Shown here piece after piece: positions 12,501 to 22,400 of a DNA stretch of 64,000 nt. Below the pieces are notes generated by a model. The model saw only the letters and a program-made list of their open reading frames with translations, did not search any database and was not told where the DNA came from. Origin of the DNA: Haliclystus octoradiatus (lineage: Eukaryota > Cnidaria > Staurozoa > Stauromedusae > Haliclystidae); NCBI GenBank assembly GCA_916610825.1, contig OU744453.1, positions 10,559,826 through 10,623,825 on the forward strand. Reading direction: 5' to 3'. Every line of letters begins with the position of its first letter. Position 1 is the stretch's first letter. The position numbers were made by a program, and so were the translations under genes.

Positions 12501-15088
12501 TTACATTTTATACAATCTTCTTTATTGTTTTTATTGATCGTCTATAGGCCAAACATATACTGTAGCTTACTTGTGTGACTATTGCCAGCGTCACGCCTTG
12601 AATAAAAAAGAACATTATACTTACCCCGACATTGCGACGTTCGTTAGAGTTTGGTGTCATCATGTATGCATCATTTCCCTCGTTACCTTGAACACTAACA
12701 AAACAATTTGTGGTATGTCCAATGCCAGATGGTAAGATACGATCTTTCAACATGGCATTGATGACAGTACTTTTGCCATTACTTGTACGTCCGAAGAATG
12801 CCACTTTCATGTGATCTCTCGCAAGAACCTCTGCTATACTCCTGACTTGCTCCAAGAAACAATTTGCCTGAAGAAAGGTCCAAAATGGTATTATATTATA
12901 ATTTGTTTTCAAATCTATCATTATTTCTTGATAGAACGTACTCTGTTGATATCATAAATTGCTTAATATATACGCTAGCTAATTTTTGATAACCAACTTC
13001 TATCAAAAATGGCAAATTTTCAACGGACATGGTCAGGGTCCGACAAAAGGTTCAGCCTTCTGGAATCCTAGAGGCATTTCAACATTTTCTTCTGAAGTTT
13101 TTGTTGATGTTTGACCAATAAATCATTGAAAACATCAATTTCTTCTAAATTTTGTCTAGCCTTCCGGGATCTAGGATCCCCGGATCCCCCCTGTTGTCAG
13201 ACCCTGGTCATGGTTGATCCACAATTCTGTTTATTATCAGGCTTGCCAAGCCAATGCTAAATTAGATGTTGCATTTCATTATCAAATGGTTAGATTAACA
13301 AACTGAGAATTTGCTGGCATCAAGAATTTAGTAGTGTTAGACCAGGGTTGCACTGTTATGAGTACAATTATGCCAACTTACAAAGTTTGTGTGGGAAATA
13401 GGGAAATGGTTTAGGGAATAGAAAAATCTGTGTAGGCAATTAAATAGCCAGATCTGAGATTACAAATCTTAACCATTACAGAGAGAGATTAAACCCAAGT
13501 CAAACATTGATAGGGCCTACACCTTTGGGACAGTCAGCGTCCGACAAATGTTTTCTAATTCCGGTAACCTGACATATTATTCAAAAACTTTTCACCTAAA
13601 AGTATTGCTGTTTTTCTAAATTTGAGAAGCAAAACGAAACAAAATGACTTTTCTTCTGAATTTTTGCCACCTTTCCGGAAATATGGTTGCCAGGTTGCTG
13701 GGTTTTGTCAGAGTTTGGGGACAGTATTATTCTCCTATTTCTGAAGCGAGTGATTGTAAATGCTATTTACTGATCTCATCTGCAACATTTTAGATCAATT
13801 TCAACAAATTTTATGCCAGCTAGGCCTCCATTGTCAATGCACAGTGGTATCCTGCAGAGCTTATCTTTATTAATGCAATTCCCTCTGGACCATTCCATCC
13901 GTCATCACAAAGTGGTACTCATTTGATGTTGAACAGATAAAGTTAAGGCGAGTTGACCTTCGGAGGATTTGAACCTCAGTCGACAAGATGATGCTGAAAA
14001 TTAATATTTCCTTGTGAATTGTGATATAAGGAAAGCTGAGGATTTCTGTGACTTCTGAATGGCAATCAATAAATCCTGATATCTAGATAACTTCCAGGAT
14101 TTGACCAAAGGTTCAGCTTTCTGGAATCCTAGATTGTTTCAACATTCTCTTCTGAATTATTTTGTTAAAGTTTGACTGTGGAATCATAGGAATGTCAATT
14201 TTCTTCTGAATTTGCTCTAGTGCTCCAAAAATAAGATTCAAGGATTCTTCTTCTTCGGACCTTGGTAACGTCACATGCAAAGACCTTGGCTTCATTTCAA
14301 AGCAGGCGGTCTGCAGAGCATAGCAGCTGCGCCCCCGAGATGAACATTTTTCTCATGATCGCCGCTCCTAAAGCTGCAGTTTTCATCAAAAATGGGCAGT
14401 TAAAAATTATTTTTTTTGTCATTTTCTTCACAATTTTAGCTGAAATGATGGATTTTGCCGCCCCTGAAGTCAAATTTGACCAGTTGCCGCCACCGCACCT
14501 TACTTTTTTAGGCGCTGCCGCCCCGAGATCTTGTCGAGATTGCTATTATTTGCAGACTGGAAAGCAGGGTATACACAGCGTACCAAAGAGAGTGTGAGTA
14601 CCTGTAAGTGTAACAGAGAATCAAAATCAACAATGTATGAACAGTCAGCTTTAAAATTGTTCAATTATAGGCAAATTTCAAAGGCCAGCCACCAGACAAC
14701 AAACACTGTGTCTGTCTGGAGCATGCAAATTAAAATTCAACATGCTCTCACTGGAATTAATATATTACGTAATCCATGCATTGCCCATATGTGTTTAGAG
14801 GCTTTAGCAAAGGAGCATTTCTTCTTCATAGGATATGCCTACCTCGATAAGATCTTTACGTGTTTCTTGATCAAAAACAGGTGAAACTTCAGATTCAAGT
14901 AGAAACTCTTGAGCATCTCCAAGGTATATAGTTAATTCATCAAATATCTGACTAATTTGTTTCTTTGCCTTCACAAATCTCTGTAGAGGAGACACTTGAT
15001 TGAGTGATTCCTTCAGCCCCCTCGGACTAAATAAGTTGCTGTTCTCTGCCACCGAAGTGGACTTACGCAGTATTTTATTATTTGGCAT
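568..15088 (-). CDS. MFN: Mitofusin, complete 19-exon gene (788 aa)
   Basis: Dynamin-family GTPase that fuses mitochondrial outer membranes. Exons, 5' to 3': 15088-14843, 12867-12625, 11632-11550, 10406-10368, 9595-9487, 8480-8370, 7663-7556, 6856-6787, 6676-6615, 6521-6400, 5104-4873, 4578-4476, 4382-4322, 4236-4080, 3969-3757, 2973-2854, 2568-2492, 1000-866, 643-568. All phases join to one 788-aa frame; human MFN2 is 757. GTPase motifs: GRTSNGKS (108-115), GIGHTT, DSPG (203-206), NNRWD (261-265). Heptad region 1 spans about 365-465, the paired membrane segments about 630-680, and the C-terminal coil 720-788. The start is the ATG at 15088, which opens the only exon with the conserved N-terminus. 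Seventeen introns are GT-AG; intron 9 is GC-AG. The vertebrate MFN1/MFN2 split cannot be applied here. Confidence 0.97.
1001..2491. other. Mitofusin intron 17
   Basis: Noncoding. Contains a short GC-rich hairpin (about 1158-1180), an AATG microsatellite near 1898-1915 and otherwise unremarkable AT-rich sequence. The plus-strand open frame at 2335-2553 is a shadow of mitofusin exon 17 plus intron. Confidence 0.5.
2656..2831 (+). mobile_element. hAT-type MITE, diverged copy in mitofusin intron 16
   Basis: Same family as 7327-7496, in the opposite orientation. It opens with a diverged CAAGGGTTTGACAAAAG terminus and ends with CTTGTCGGACCCTG. The interior shares the words seen in the other copies. 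No clear target-site duplication remains. Confidence 0.7.
5105..6399. other. Mitofusin intron 10
   Basis: About 1.3 kb of AT-rich intron. I see no open frame, terminal inverted repeat or recognisable repeat in it. Confidence 0.4.
7060..7175. repeat. GC-rich imperfect inverted repeat in mitofusin intron 7
   Basis: A 110-bp GC-rich island in AT-rich intron. It starts near GGTCAGTCTAGGCCTCAGAG and closes with CAGAGTCTGAGGCCTGACC, which is partly complementary. It is probably a repeat fragment; no coding evidence. Confidence 0.35.
7327..7496 (-). mobile_element. hAT-type MITE, intact 170-bp copy
   Basis: Sixteen-base terminal inverted repeats (CAGGGCCCGACAAAAG and CTTTTGTCGGACCCTG) bound a 170-bp noncoding element. 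It is flanked by a perfect 8-bp duplication GCTACACT (7319-7326 and 7497-7504). A CAGGG terminus and 8-bp duplication are hallmarks of hAT elements. Best-preserved member of a family with at least six more copies or relatives in this window. Confidence 0.88.
7709..7843 (+). mobile_element. hAT-type MITE lacking one end
   Basis: Starts with CAGGGTCCAACAAAAG like the rest of the family but lacks the closing ACCCTG terminus. It is nevertheless flanked by a perfect CAAGTAGG repeat at 7701-7708 and 7844-7851, so the element seems to have lost its right end exactly at the duplication. Confidence 0.6.
8529..9130 (-). repeat. Two-copy hairpin element, copy 1 (mitofusin intron 5)
   Basis: About 600 bp similar to 21140-21790. 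Includes the hairpin centre, one full arm running through AGAGAACCC to GCTGCCGTGCAGTA, and a flank whose minus strand holds a decayed version of a basic peptide frame; KIYRRKL is still legible near 8730. The left hairpin arm is cut off just before 8531. Class unknown. Confidence 0.65.
9960..10000. repeat. Short tandem repeat, 14-bp unit
   Basis: Three near-identical copies of TTTGTGGCTCCCTT in mitofusin intron 4. Confidence 0.7.
10080..10265. repeat. Repeat rich in the palindrome GTTCATGAAC
   Basis: Multiple GTTCATGAA/TTCATGAAC words in mitofusin intron 4. A related segment in the opposite orientation lies at 53475-53555 in SPCS1 intron 3. Both contain CCCTGTGAAAAC followed by GTTCATGAAC, so they look like fragments of one dispersed family. 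Confidence 0.5.
10993..11414. mobile_element. Inverted-repeat element (MITE-like) in mitofusin intron 3
   Basis: About 57 bp at 10993-11049 is the approximate reverse complement of 11361-11414 (shared core GCGAATATAA and TTATGCTRATATGA). The interior is noncoding and AT-rich. The arms share a motif with the interior of the element at 18087-18280, suggesting one family. Confidence 0.6.
11633..12624. other. Mitofusin intron 2
   Basis: About 1 kb of AT-rich intron without recognisable repeats or open frames. Confidence 0.4.
13034..13206 (-). mobile_element. hAT-type MITE in mitofusin intron 1
   Basis: Begins CAGGGTCCGACAAAAG and ends GTTGTCAGACCCTG. Flanks GACATGGT and GTCATGGT match at seven of eight bases, consistent with an 8-bp target duplication. 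Interior collinear with 7327-7496. Confidence 0.82.
13535..13722 (-). mobile_element. hAT-type MITE, divergent subfamily
   Basis: Begins CAGCGTCCGACAAATG and ends near GGGTTTTGTCAGAGTTTGG. Interior differs from the main family and resembles 43640-43769, so a second subfamily is likely. Boundaries approximate. Confidence 0.5.
14095..14264 (-). mobile_element. hAT-type MITE, decayed
   Basis: Begins CAGGATTTGACCAAAGG and ends TTCGGACCTTG. Flanks ATAACTTC and GTAACGTC match at six of eight bases. Interior collinear with the family. Confidence 0.65.
14300..14545. repeat. Dispersed repeat with CTGCAGAG...GCCCCCGAGAT words
   Basis: Contains CTGCAGAGCATAGCAGCTGC, GCCCCCGAGAT and a second GCCGCCCCGAGAT copy. 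The reverse complement of 44930-45010 shares CTGCAGAG, GCAGC and CCCCCGAGAT in the same order, so these loci carry one repeat family. Confidence 0.5.
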
Positions 15089-15939
15089 GATTATCGAAAC
15101 GTGAACATTATTCAAATGCAGACAATATAATCAGACATTTGCAGTAGTAGTTAACAATAATAAACAAAAAGTATATAAGAAATAATCATTTAGCACGCTT
15201 TTGATTCCAGTATGGTAACTTTCCAACTTTGAACACAAATCGCCATAGCCTCGAGATGGTGCTAAATTAAAGAGAGGCTCTTGCGGTACTTGCACAAATT
15301 TTAATAAAGGAATTAGTAATAAAAGTCTGTTCTATCATATTATATTGATTCTCAAGGGTCCGTATGTACCCACTGGCCTATAAAATGTGGATCTATGGGA
15401 GTGTAGCTTCACTATCACCTGTAAAGCCTGTAAACTTTTGGCAAGGTAATATCCCAAATCCTAAAGGCCCCTGATAAGTTTATAGACATAATTAATTGCT
15501 CTACCTGCAATTTGTATAATGCCAGCTATGAGATGTAGATATTTTATATAGGGATGATTTGATTCAATAGAGAGTAGAGAATGCTATAGTGGAGACTTTA
15601 GTGGACATTTCTAGGGTGGCCTTTATATACAGGTGACTGCAGTGTAGAGGTGACCGTTCTATCAGGTTTTACTATTGATCGTTATTATCTGAAACAGGAA
15701 TGTCACATATTTTGTCTCTCTATATATACCGTCGTTAACCGTAGTTAGAATGCGAAATTCTATAACAGTTTTGAATAACACGCATTACTGTGAATGTAAT
15801 CACGTTGAGCTTCTATCAAAGTGGAAATAAGACCAGAAACAAGAGCACATGATTAGAAGAGTTTAGGATTCTTGGAACAATTGAGAAGCTAATTGTTAAG
15901 TTCAATGGCTCAACCGTGCAAAGTTTAACCATAAACATA

Positions 15940-16025
15940 CCTAGGTTCAACGAAATTGTTTATTTTTATAATAGCGATTTTTATCCGAATGCTTGGCATG
16001 ATGCACGGCTACACCAAAATTACCT
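15940..16025 (+). repeat. Direct repeat, copy 1
   Basis: CCTAGGTTCAACGAAATTGT followed by TTATTTTTATA, then CTTGGCATG and CTACACCAAAA. The same ordered words occur at 17010-17100 about 1.07 kb away. Confidence 0.65.
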
Positions 16026-16343
16026 GGCATTATGTTTTTGCATTATAGCATAGCTAAGAGTACATTTTCCTGTTCGTGGTTGATAGAGCATTTGTTACAG
16101 AGGGAGAGAAAGGGGATACTCGGCAAGTGCTCGGCATAGATCACGGACAAAAATAAAATTTTGACGAATGGCGACGGAAAATTTTCAAAATCCCGGACAA
16201 ACAGGGATAAAAATAACTGATTTCACGAATAACGACATCCAGAAACAGACTATCAAAGTCCACAGTTTTTAAATAATTTGAAAATGGGAAGTAGACAATC
16301 AAAGGCAAATTTACTATTGTATAAATGAATATATATAAATAAT

Positions 16344-16349
16344 TTTATT
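16344..16349 (-). terminator. Probable WRAP73 polyadenylation signal
   Basis: AATAAA on the minus strand, about 83 bases past the WRAP73 stop codon. Confidence 0.5.
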
Positions 16350-16431
16350 TCATTGTATTGCAAAGTATACATTACATGATTCACATCGCATTTACATTAA
16401 CAAAATAAAATGTCTGATTTAAGTATATCAA

Positions 16432-19400
16432 TTAAATTGATTTGTCATTGTTGTTTGCTAGGGTGCAAATACACCAATGTTCTTTTCCAACTAAAACTAT
16501 TGATGTACCGTCTTGATTCCATTGCAGCGTCGAGACGTTTAAAGGAACTGAAAATTAACATCGATATAATCATATACTCAAATTGAGAATGTCATATATT
16601 AATTCAATCAATATATTCCATAAGCATCGATACCCCATATATGATACCCATATTAATTAATATTTCTTGCTCCTACAGCATTCGGAAAGTGCGTTAAGAA
16701 TTTCGTATTATAAATTCATTCAATATATTCCATAAGCATTGATACCCCATAAATGATATCCGTATTAATTAATATATCTCGCTCCTACAACCTGCAGCCT
16801 TCGGAAAGTGCGCTATAGATTAAGTAAACTTCAGTTTAGAGGGAAACGCATAATCCCACTGAAAATGTCCACTTCGATTGTATCAAATATTGTACAGATG
16901 CAGTAACCCAGAAATGATTAATTGTTAATTGTAGTACATCTTTGGATATGCATTTACTAGCCTGCGTCACAGACCGCAACATTTGAGGACGTTAGAAATG
17001 TATAGAAAAAAACCTAGGTTCAACGAAATTGTTTATTTTTATAGGAGTAGTAGTGGTTATTATCCGTAAACTTGGCATGCTTCGCACGTCTACACCAAAA
17101 CTAACACACACTACACACCTTACGTTCTCGATATGTCTTGGTCTGACGCAGGCTAACGCATTACTAAATAGGGGTGAAAACAGCATTGCTGTTACTGTTA
17201 AAGAAAACAAATATTTAAATGGACCAAGTACGGATAAGAAAAGTAGGCTACATTCAGTGTGAGCCAACTCTCATTTGCTTTGCCGACCTTTGCCTGTAAC
17301 TTTTAGCAAAAATGAGTGTGAAATGGTAATTTGGCATTGTTATTTCAGTAGGGGAAAATTCAACATATTCAACAGCAATGATTGATGGATCTCTGGAAAA
17401 TCATTTTATAGTTAGGTAAATCGAATGTCTGAAAGGAATGGGCTGAACTATATCTTGAAGGAAAATCGAGTAGATATCAAAAATCCCGCTCACCATCCGC
17501 AGGTACATTAACAGCAAGACATCCAGCAGGTGACCACAGATATAGTTTGTTGGTACCACTGCATATAGCAAGGCGTGACTGTAGGGGGTCCCATTGTAAT
17601 GCTGAAATAAAAATATTGATTATCAGCAACTAATAAGCAAGTACATCTGTCATACAAGGGATCATACGAAGTCAACAAACCTTTGATTGGATGGCATTGT
17701 ACCAAAACAAATGCTAAGCAGACAGAGTTGACATCCCATATCCATACAACAGTTGGCATATTGTCTGCACAGAAATCAGCAAAAAAACAATAATTATTCA
17801 AATAGCAGCATCTCCCCACACCACGCACAACCAAATTATCACTGCCAATTACCGTTTCGTGTAGCCATGTACTTGCTATCTGCACTGAATGCCACGGTAC
17901 CAACTCCAAGTCTAGGGTTGGGCTTTTCACTGTCAGGATTGATGTAAGGTAATTGGAAATTTGGCTTCACAACTTCGTCTTAAGAGAAATAATACAGATA
18001 GGAGATGAAGGTAGTCACATTTGGGAGTATATGGGTGGAATTGAGATGAGAATAAGTTGTAATAAAAAACTTGTTGCTTAATAAGTTTGATAGGAAGACA
18101 AGCGATATAATAGATGTAATTTTGCGACGCTTCGACATATACTAATACGACATTTTCAAGCGAATAAAATTAAAAGGATAGAAAATTAAATGTATATGTA
18201 GAAATGTATTTTAGATTTCTATCGTTTTAATTCAAAACGTCGCAAAATTACGTCTATTCTATCGCTCGTCTTCCTATCAAATAAATTGTAAAATTGCAAC
18301 AATTGAAAATTAATAGAACTGATTCTTAATAGGTGATACTGGTGAACACAGCCACATGTTATCAAAAGGAAGACACGTGTATTGATTACCAGACTAAATA
18401 TTAACTTGTCTAAATAAAGATTCTCACAGTGGCTAGCAGATGGAAGGCCACGTTCCCCTTTTGTATCCCATGGCAATGTAACAGTCTGTCCCAGGACCTC
18501 TTTATAAATAACCTGAATGAAATCACCAAAAATAAAATAAAATAATTTAGGTTACTGCATATAATAATAACACTGCTAATTAAATTTGTTAAATATAATT
18601 GTATGGATATCAATAACTCACAACAGAATACGTAGAAATAGATGATGGATGCTTGTGTTCAACAATCTGACGCCATGTTAATGAGTTCAATAATCTAACC
18701 TATAAAAAGCAAACATACATAATAACACAACTCATTAGAATAAGAAAGGACTGGTCTCTAACGATGGAATAAAGCCTCTTGGAGATTTAAAATATTGTAT
18801 CATCATGTGATGTTCATTTTATGGTATCACCAACAATGTTTAGAAAGTATTATCACTTCCATCAACGTTCATTCATTGCATTTACTTTCCATCCTGACAC
18901 CTGGCCTTATACCATCAACGACCCATCACTATAATCATTTGTATTCATTTATTTTACACTAACAACACTGAACTGGTTAGGGAATATTTACAATATTAAA
19001 AAAACAGTATTGTATCTCTATGCTCCTATTCAAGTTCCACCCTACGTCTCACTCTGTGGCACTGTACATCCCCCACCCTATGGTAGATATATGAACGTAC
19101 ACATGTTGAAAATAGATTGAAAATAAGGATTTAGGCTGAAAAAAGACTAAAAACAAACTGATTTTAGAGTTTAAAAAGGCAGAATAAGACTGAAACAAAC
19201 TAAAAGACTTAACAATTTCAACTTTACGTCCTACCTTGTGGCACTCTACCTACATCACTAATCACACCCTGTGGTACAACCTACAGACGTACATCCCACC
19301 CTATGGTGGACCCTGAGACACACCCTACGTACTGCCTTACATACAAGGAATGACTTTAAAATCAAGATGTTGCCTACCGATTGATCATAAGAGCCAATAG

Positions 19401-22400
19401 CAAGTAATTTACCATCAGGAGACCATGAAACTGATTTAATACCAAGTGCAAATTGATACGCAGAGAATGAGGATAGGAGATGGCCATCAATGCCATAAAG
19501 GAGAAGGGAATACTGTAAAATATTGTAAAAATGAATAAAATGCAATATTGTAAATTAAACATGATTATACAAAGGCAATATAATAATTTCGTATAATCGC
19601 TATTCTCACCTCTAAGCAGCTATCCCAGACTGCAATTGTTGTGTTGCTTGGAGACCAAGAAAGATCACTGAGATCATTTGTTTTTGTTTCAAAGTGCTAG
19701 AAGTACAAATAGTCACACATAATGCAATATTGTTATACAAATTAATCATATTATATCAACCTCTCAAATCAAATCAAATTAGCAATTGAAGAATATTACT
19801 CTCCAGATTTGATGTTTTGGTGTTCAATTAATACTTAGTTGTTCTTCCTAACATTAATCACCATTGTGATGGCAGATAATGAAATTACATTACATTAGGC
19901 TAACAAGTAAAGCAGTACAGATGTGGAAAATGCCAGATGGGTCTTTATTATCAAGGCGAAGCAGAATGTTAAACCTCTTCATAAGGAATACCCATGATCC
20001 TTCATCATAATTTAGATAAGGATGAATGGAATTTAGGTACGTTTAGACTTAGGTTCTGTCAGGTTCTGGGGGCAGTTTAAACAAACCCCCTCTAGGCACT
20101 TTAAAGGGGTTCATCATGTCCCCTATCTAAGAGCCAGGGAATTGGAGGACAGCATGCAGCCTTGTGACGACTATTTAATCCAATCTATTTAATCCTAGGT
20201 ACCAGGCATCTCTAGATCTAATTCTCTATCTCACACATGCTCGAGAGCTTGTCTCTGGCTCACCAATTCCAATCGAATTTGATTGAAGCTTCATTATCAT
20301 TATAAAATCGAAATAAATAAGCGGTAACATGGACCATGTTATTGCATATCACCCACCACAGATGCAACAGCCGTGTGGGCACATATACCGTAACAAGGTT
20401 CTAAATTATGCACATCTAAACTATTCAATACTCAATACTCTCGGTATCTCGGCATCAGCATGACATGCCTTATACATTATCGTAGCTACTCCCAGCACTT
20501 TGGTGCTGGTGACTACTAGCCTTCGGGCTAGCAGCTTCTAGCTCTTACAATTTGCAAATAATAAATTACAGTTAAGGGGGTTTTGGGTGAGACTGGGAAG
20601 TCTGTTGTCCCATCCTGCTGTCCACAAGTCAAATTGATAAGTATAAGAAATTCCACTGGCTTACTGTGACAAGTGACTGGTGGACTGGTGGTGGGGACAG
20701 GTTTAATCCCTAGCAAGCCTGTATATCTATAGCATTCACATCCCACCAATCATCCAAGCAACTATGGAAAAAACAGGTACAGTTCTCAGAAGTCTGAGTT
20801 TAATACTCATTTTTATGATCAGATTCAAAGCCATCAAAGGCTGAATCAGAATTGATTTTCAGGTGATTTGAATCACACACCCTCAATCAGATCTGAAGTA
20901 AGGGAACTACGCCATCTGAGCTAAATTTCCTTTGATTAATCATAAAGATGTATACAAATATGTATACAATACAATTTATTGCAGGTAACTCATGTGCAAT
21001 AAACTTGTCTAGTTCCCAAGAGGCTCACAGAGGAGGTGGCATGTGTGGACAATTGGACGCATATAAATCAAGAAATGGTATTCCAGGTAGGGCTCTCACC
21101 TTCCCGGACAAAGTCCATCAACATATAGGTATGCATAAAGGGTTACTGCACGGCAGCCGTGGTTGGGTTCTCTGACACCAATACGTGGGATGTTGGGAGA
21201 CACGAGAAAGCATCAGAAAAACAAGAGCCCCTAGGGCAAGTGTTTTTCAGCTTTCGAGAGTCTCCCAACATCCCAAGTGGTATCACAGAACCAATTGGGG
21301 AATGAAACATATTTTTACTATTTTTAAACAAATTTAACACCAAGATTTGACTGATTAGTTAATTTTCTCCTATAAATCTTCCCGTCTTTGTCATATTTTG
21401 CCTTTCTTCGAATCACAGGTCCAGAGTTATACTTTTGAACCACTTTAGATTCTTTCGAATGATATGATTTTGATCTGTCTCGTTTCTTATTTCTGCTGTT
21501 TTTGCAAGCTTTGCCGGCAGGTCTTGTGGGGCTTTTTTGTCTAGGAATAGCCACTATGACCAAACAAGTGAAGCGAAGAAGAAGAATGTCTTTAATTATA
21601 ATATTCTGAAATAATTATATATCATCGGACGATGCTAAAGTTATTCAAATTTGTATTTACAATTATTTAGAAACTTTTTGTGTTTTGTTTTTATCTATCA
21701 TGATGTCCAAGTTGTTTGGCTTGCGTGATCCAAACACAGGAGTTAGCCAACCAAATTACTAGAACAGCATTCAAAACTCTCGAATTGATATTGACAATTG
21801 AGGATGCCATTTATGCTGAAATGTGTGTACAATACAACGAACGCAGAGGTACGTCTATGAGCAGTATTGAATATAGCTGAACGTGCTTCTCCTCTAGAGG
21901 TAGAAGAATGGTACAGAGACGTTTAGGATTTATTAGAAACTTTTTTACATGTAGGTAGTTGGTTTGAATTGATGATCGGTTACCTTCAAAAGGCTCCATC
22001 CAGAGGAAGAAAATATTGAAATAAAATCAGTAGTGTTGTGTCTTTCAGCCAGTGCTAGAAGTAAGCCATCTTTTGAAAAAGAAAGACCTAAAAAGATAAA
22101 TATGGTTTGTTTAAGCACCATTACTGTTACAATTAATATTACTATTACCATGGAAACACTGAACATTATCATTAATCCCAATTTAACAAGTGTTTATGAA
22201 CAAATATAATAACAAGACAATGATATTGGACCTGGGAATGAAAGTTGTTATGATTCAAACTGTCAACAAAACAAAATATGATTTTATAAAAGAATAAGTC
22301 ACACTATCAAAAGAAGAAATACTCTTGATGATGTCACACTGTTAGGAGGAAAGGAGCATATTTTAGACCTGTTTTTACCGAGATTTGAATTGTGATAAGC

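Larger units (their letters stand above)
15089..16431. promoter_or_regulatory. Spacer upstream of mitofusin and downstream of WRAP73
   Basis: Both genes are read leftward, so this 1.34 kb must hold the mitofusin promoter and WRAP73 3' end. No TATA box or CpG island is obvious. About 15940-16025 contains a repeat also found at 17005-17110. Confidence 0.45.

Noticed and set aside
17508..17930. 140-codon minus-strand open frame as one exon
   Set aside because: It runs through introns and in the wrong frame for parts; the region is three WRAP73 exons (11, 12, 13) with clear splice sites.
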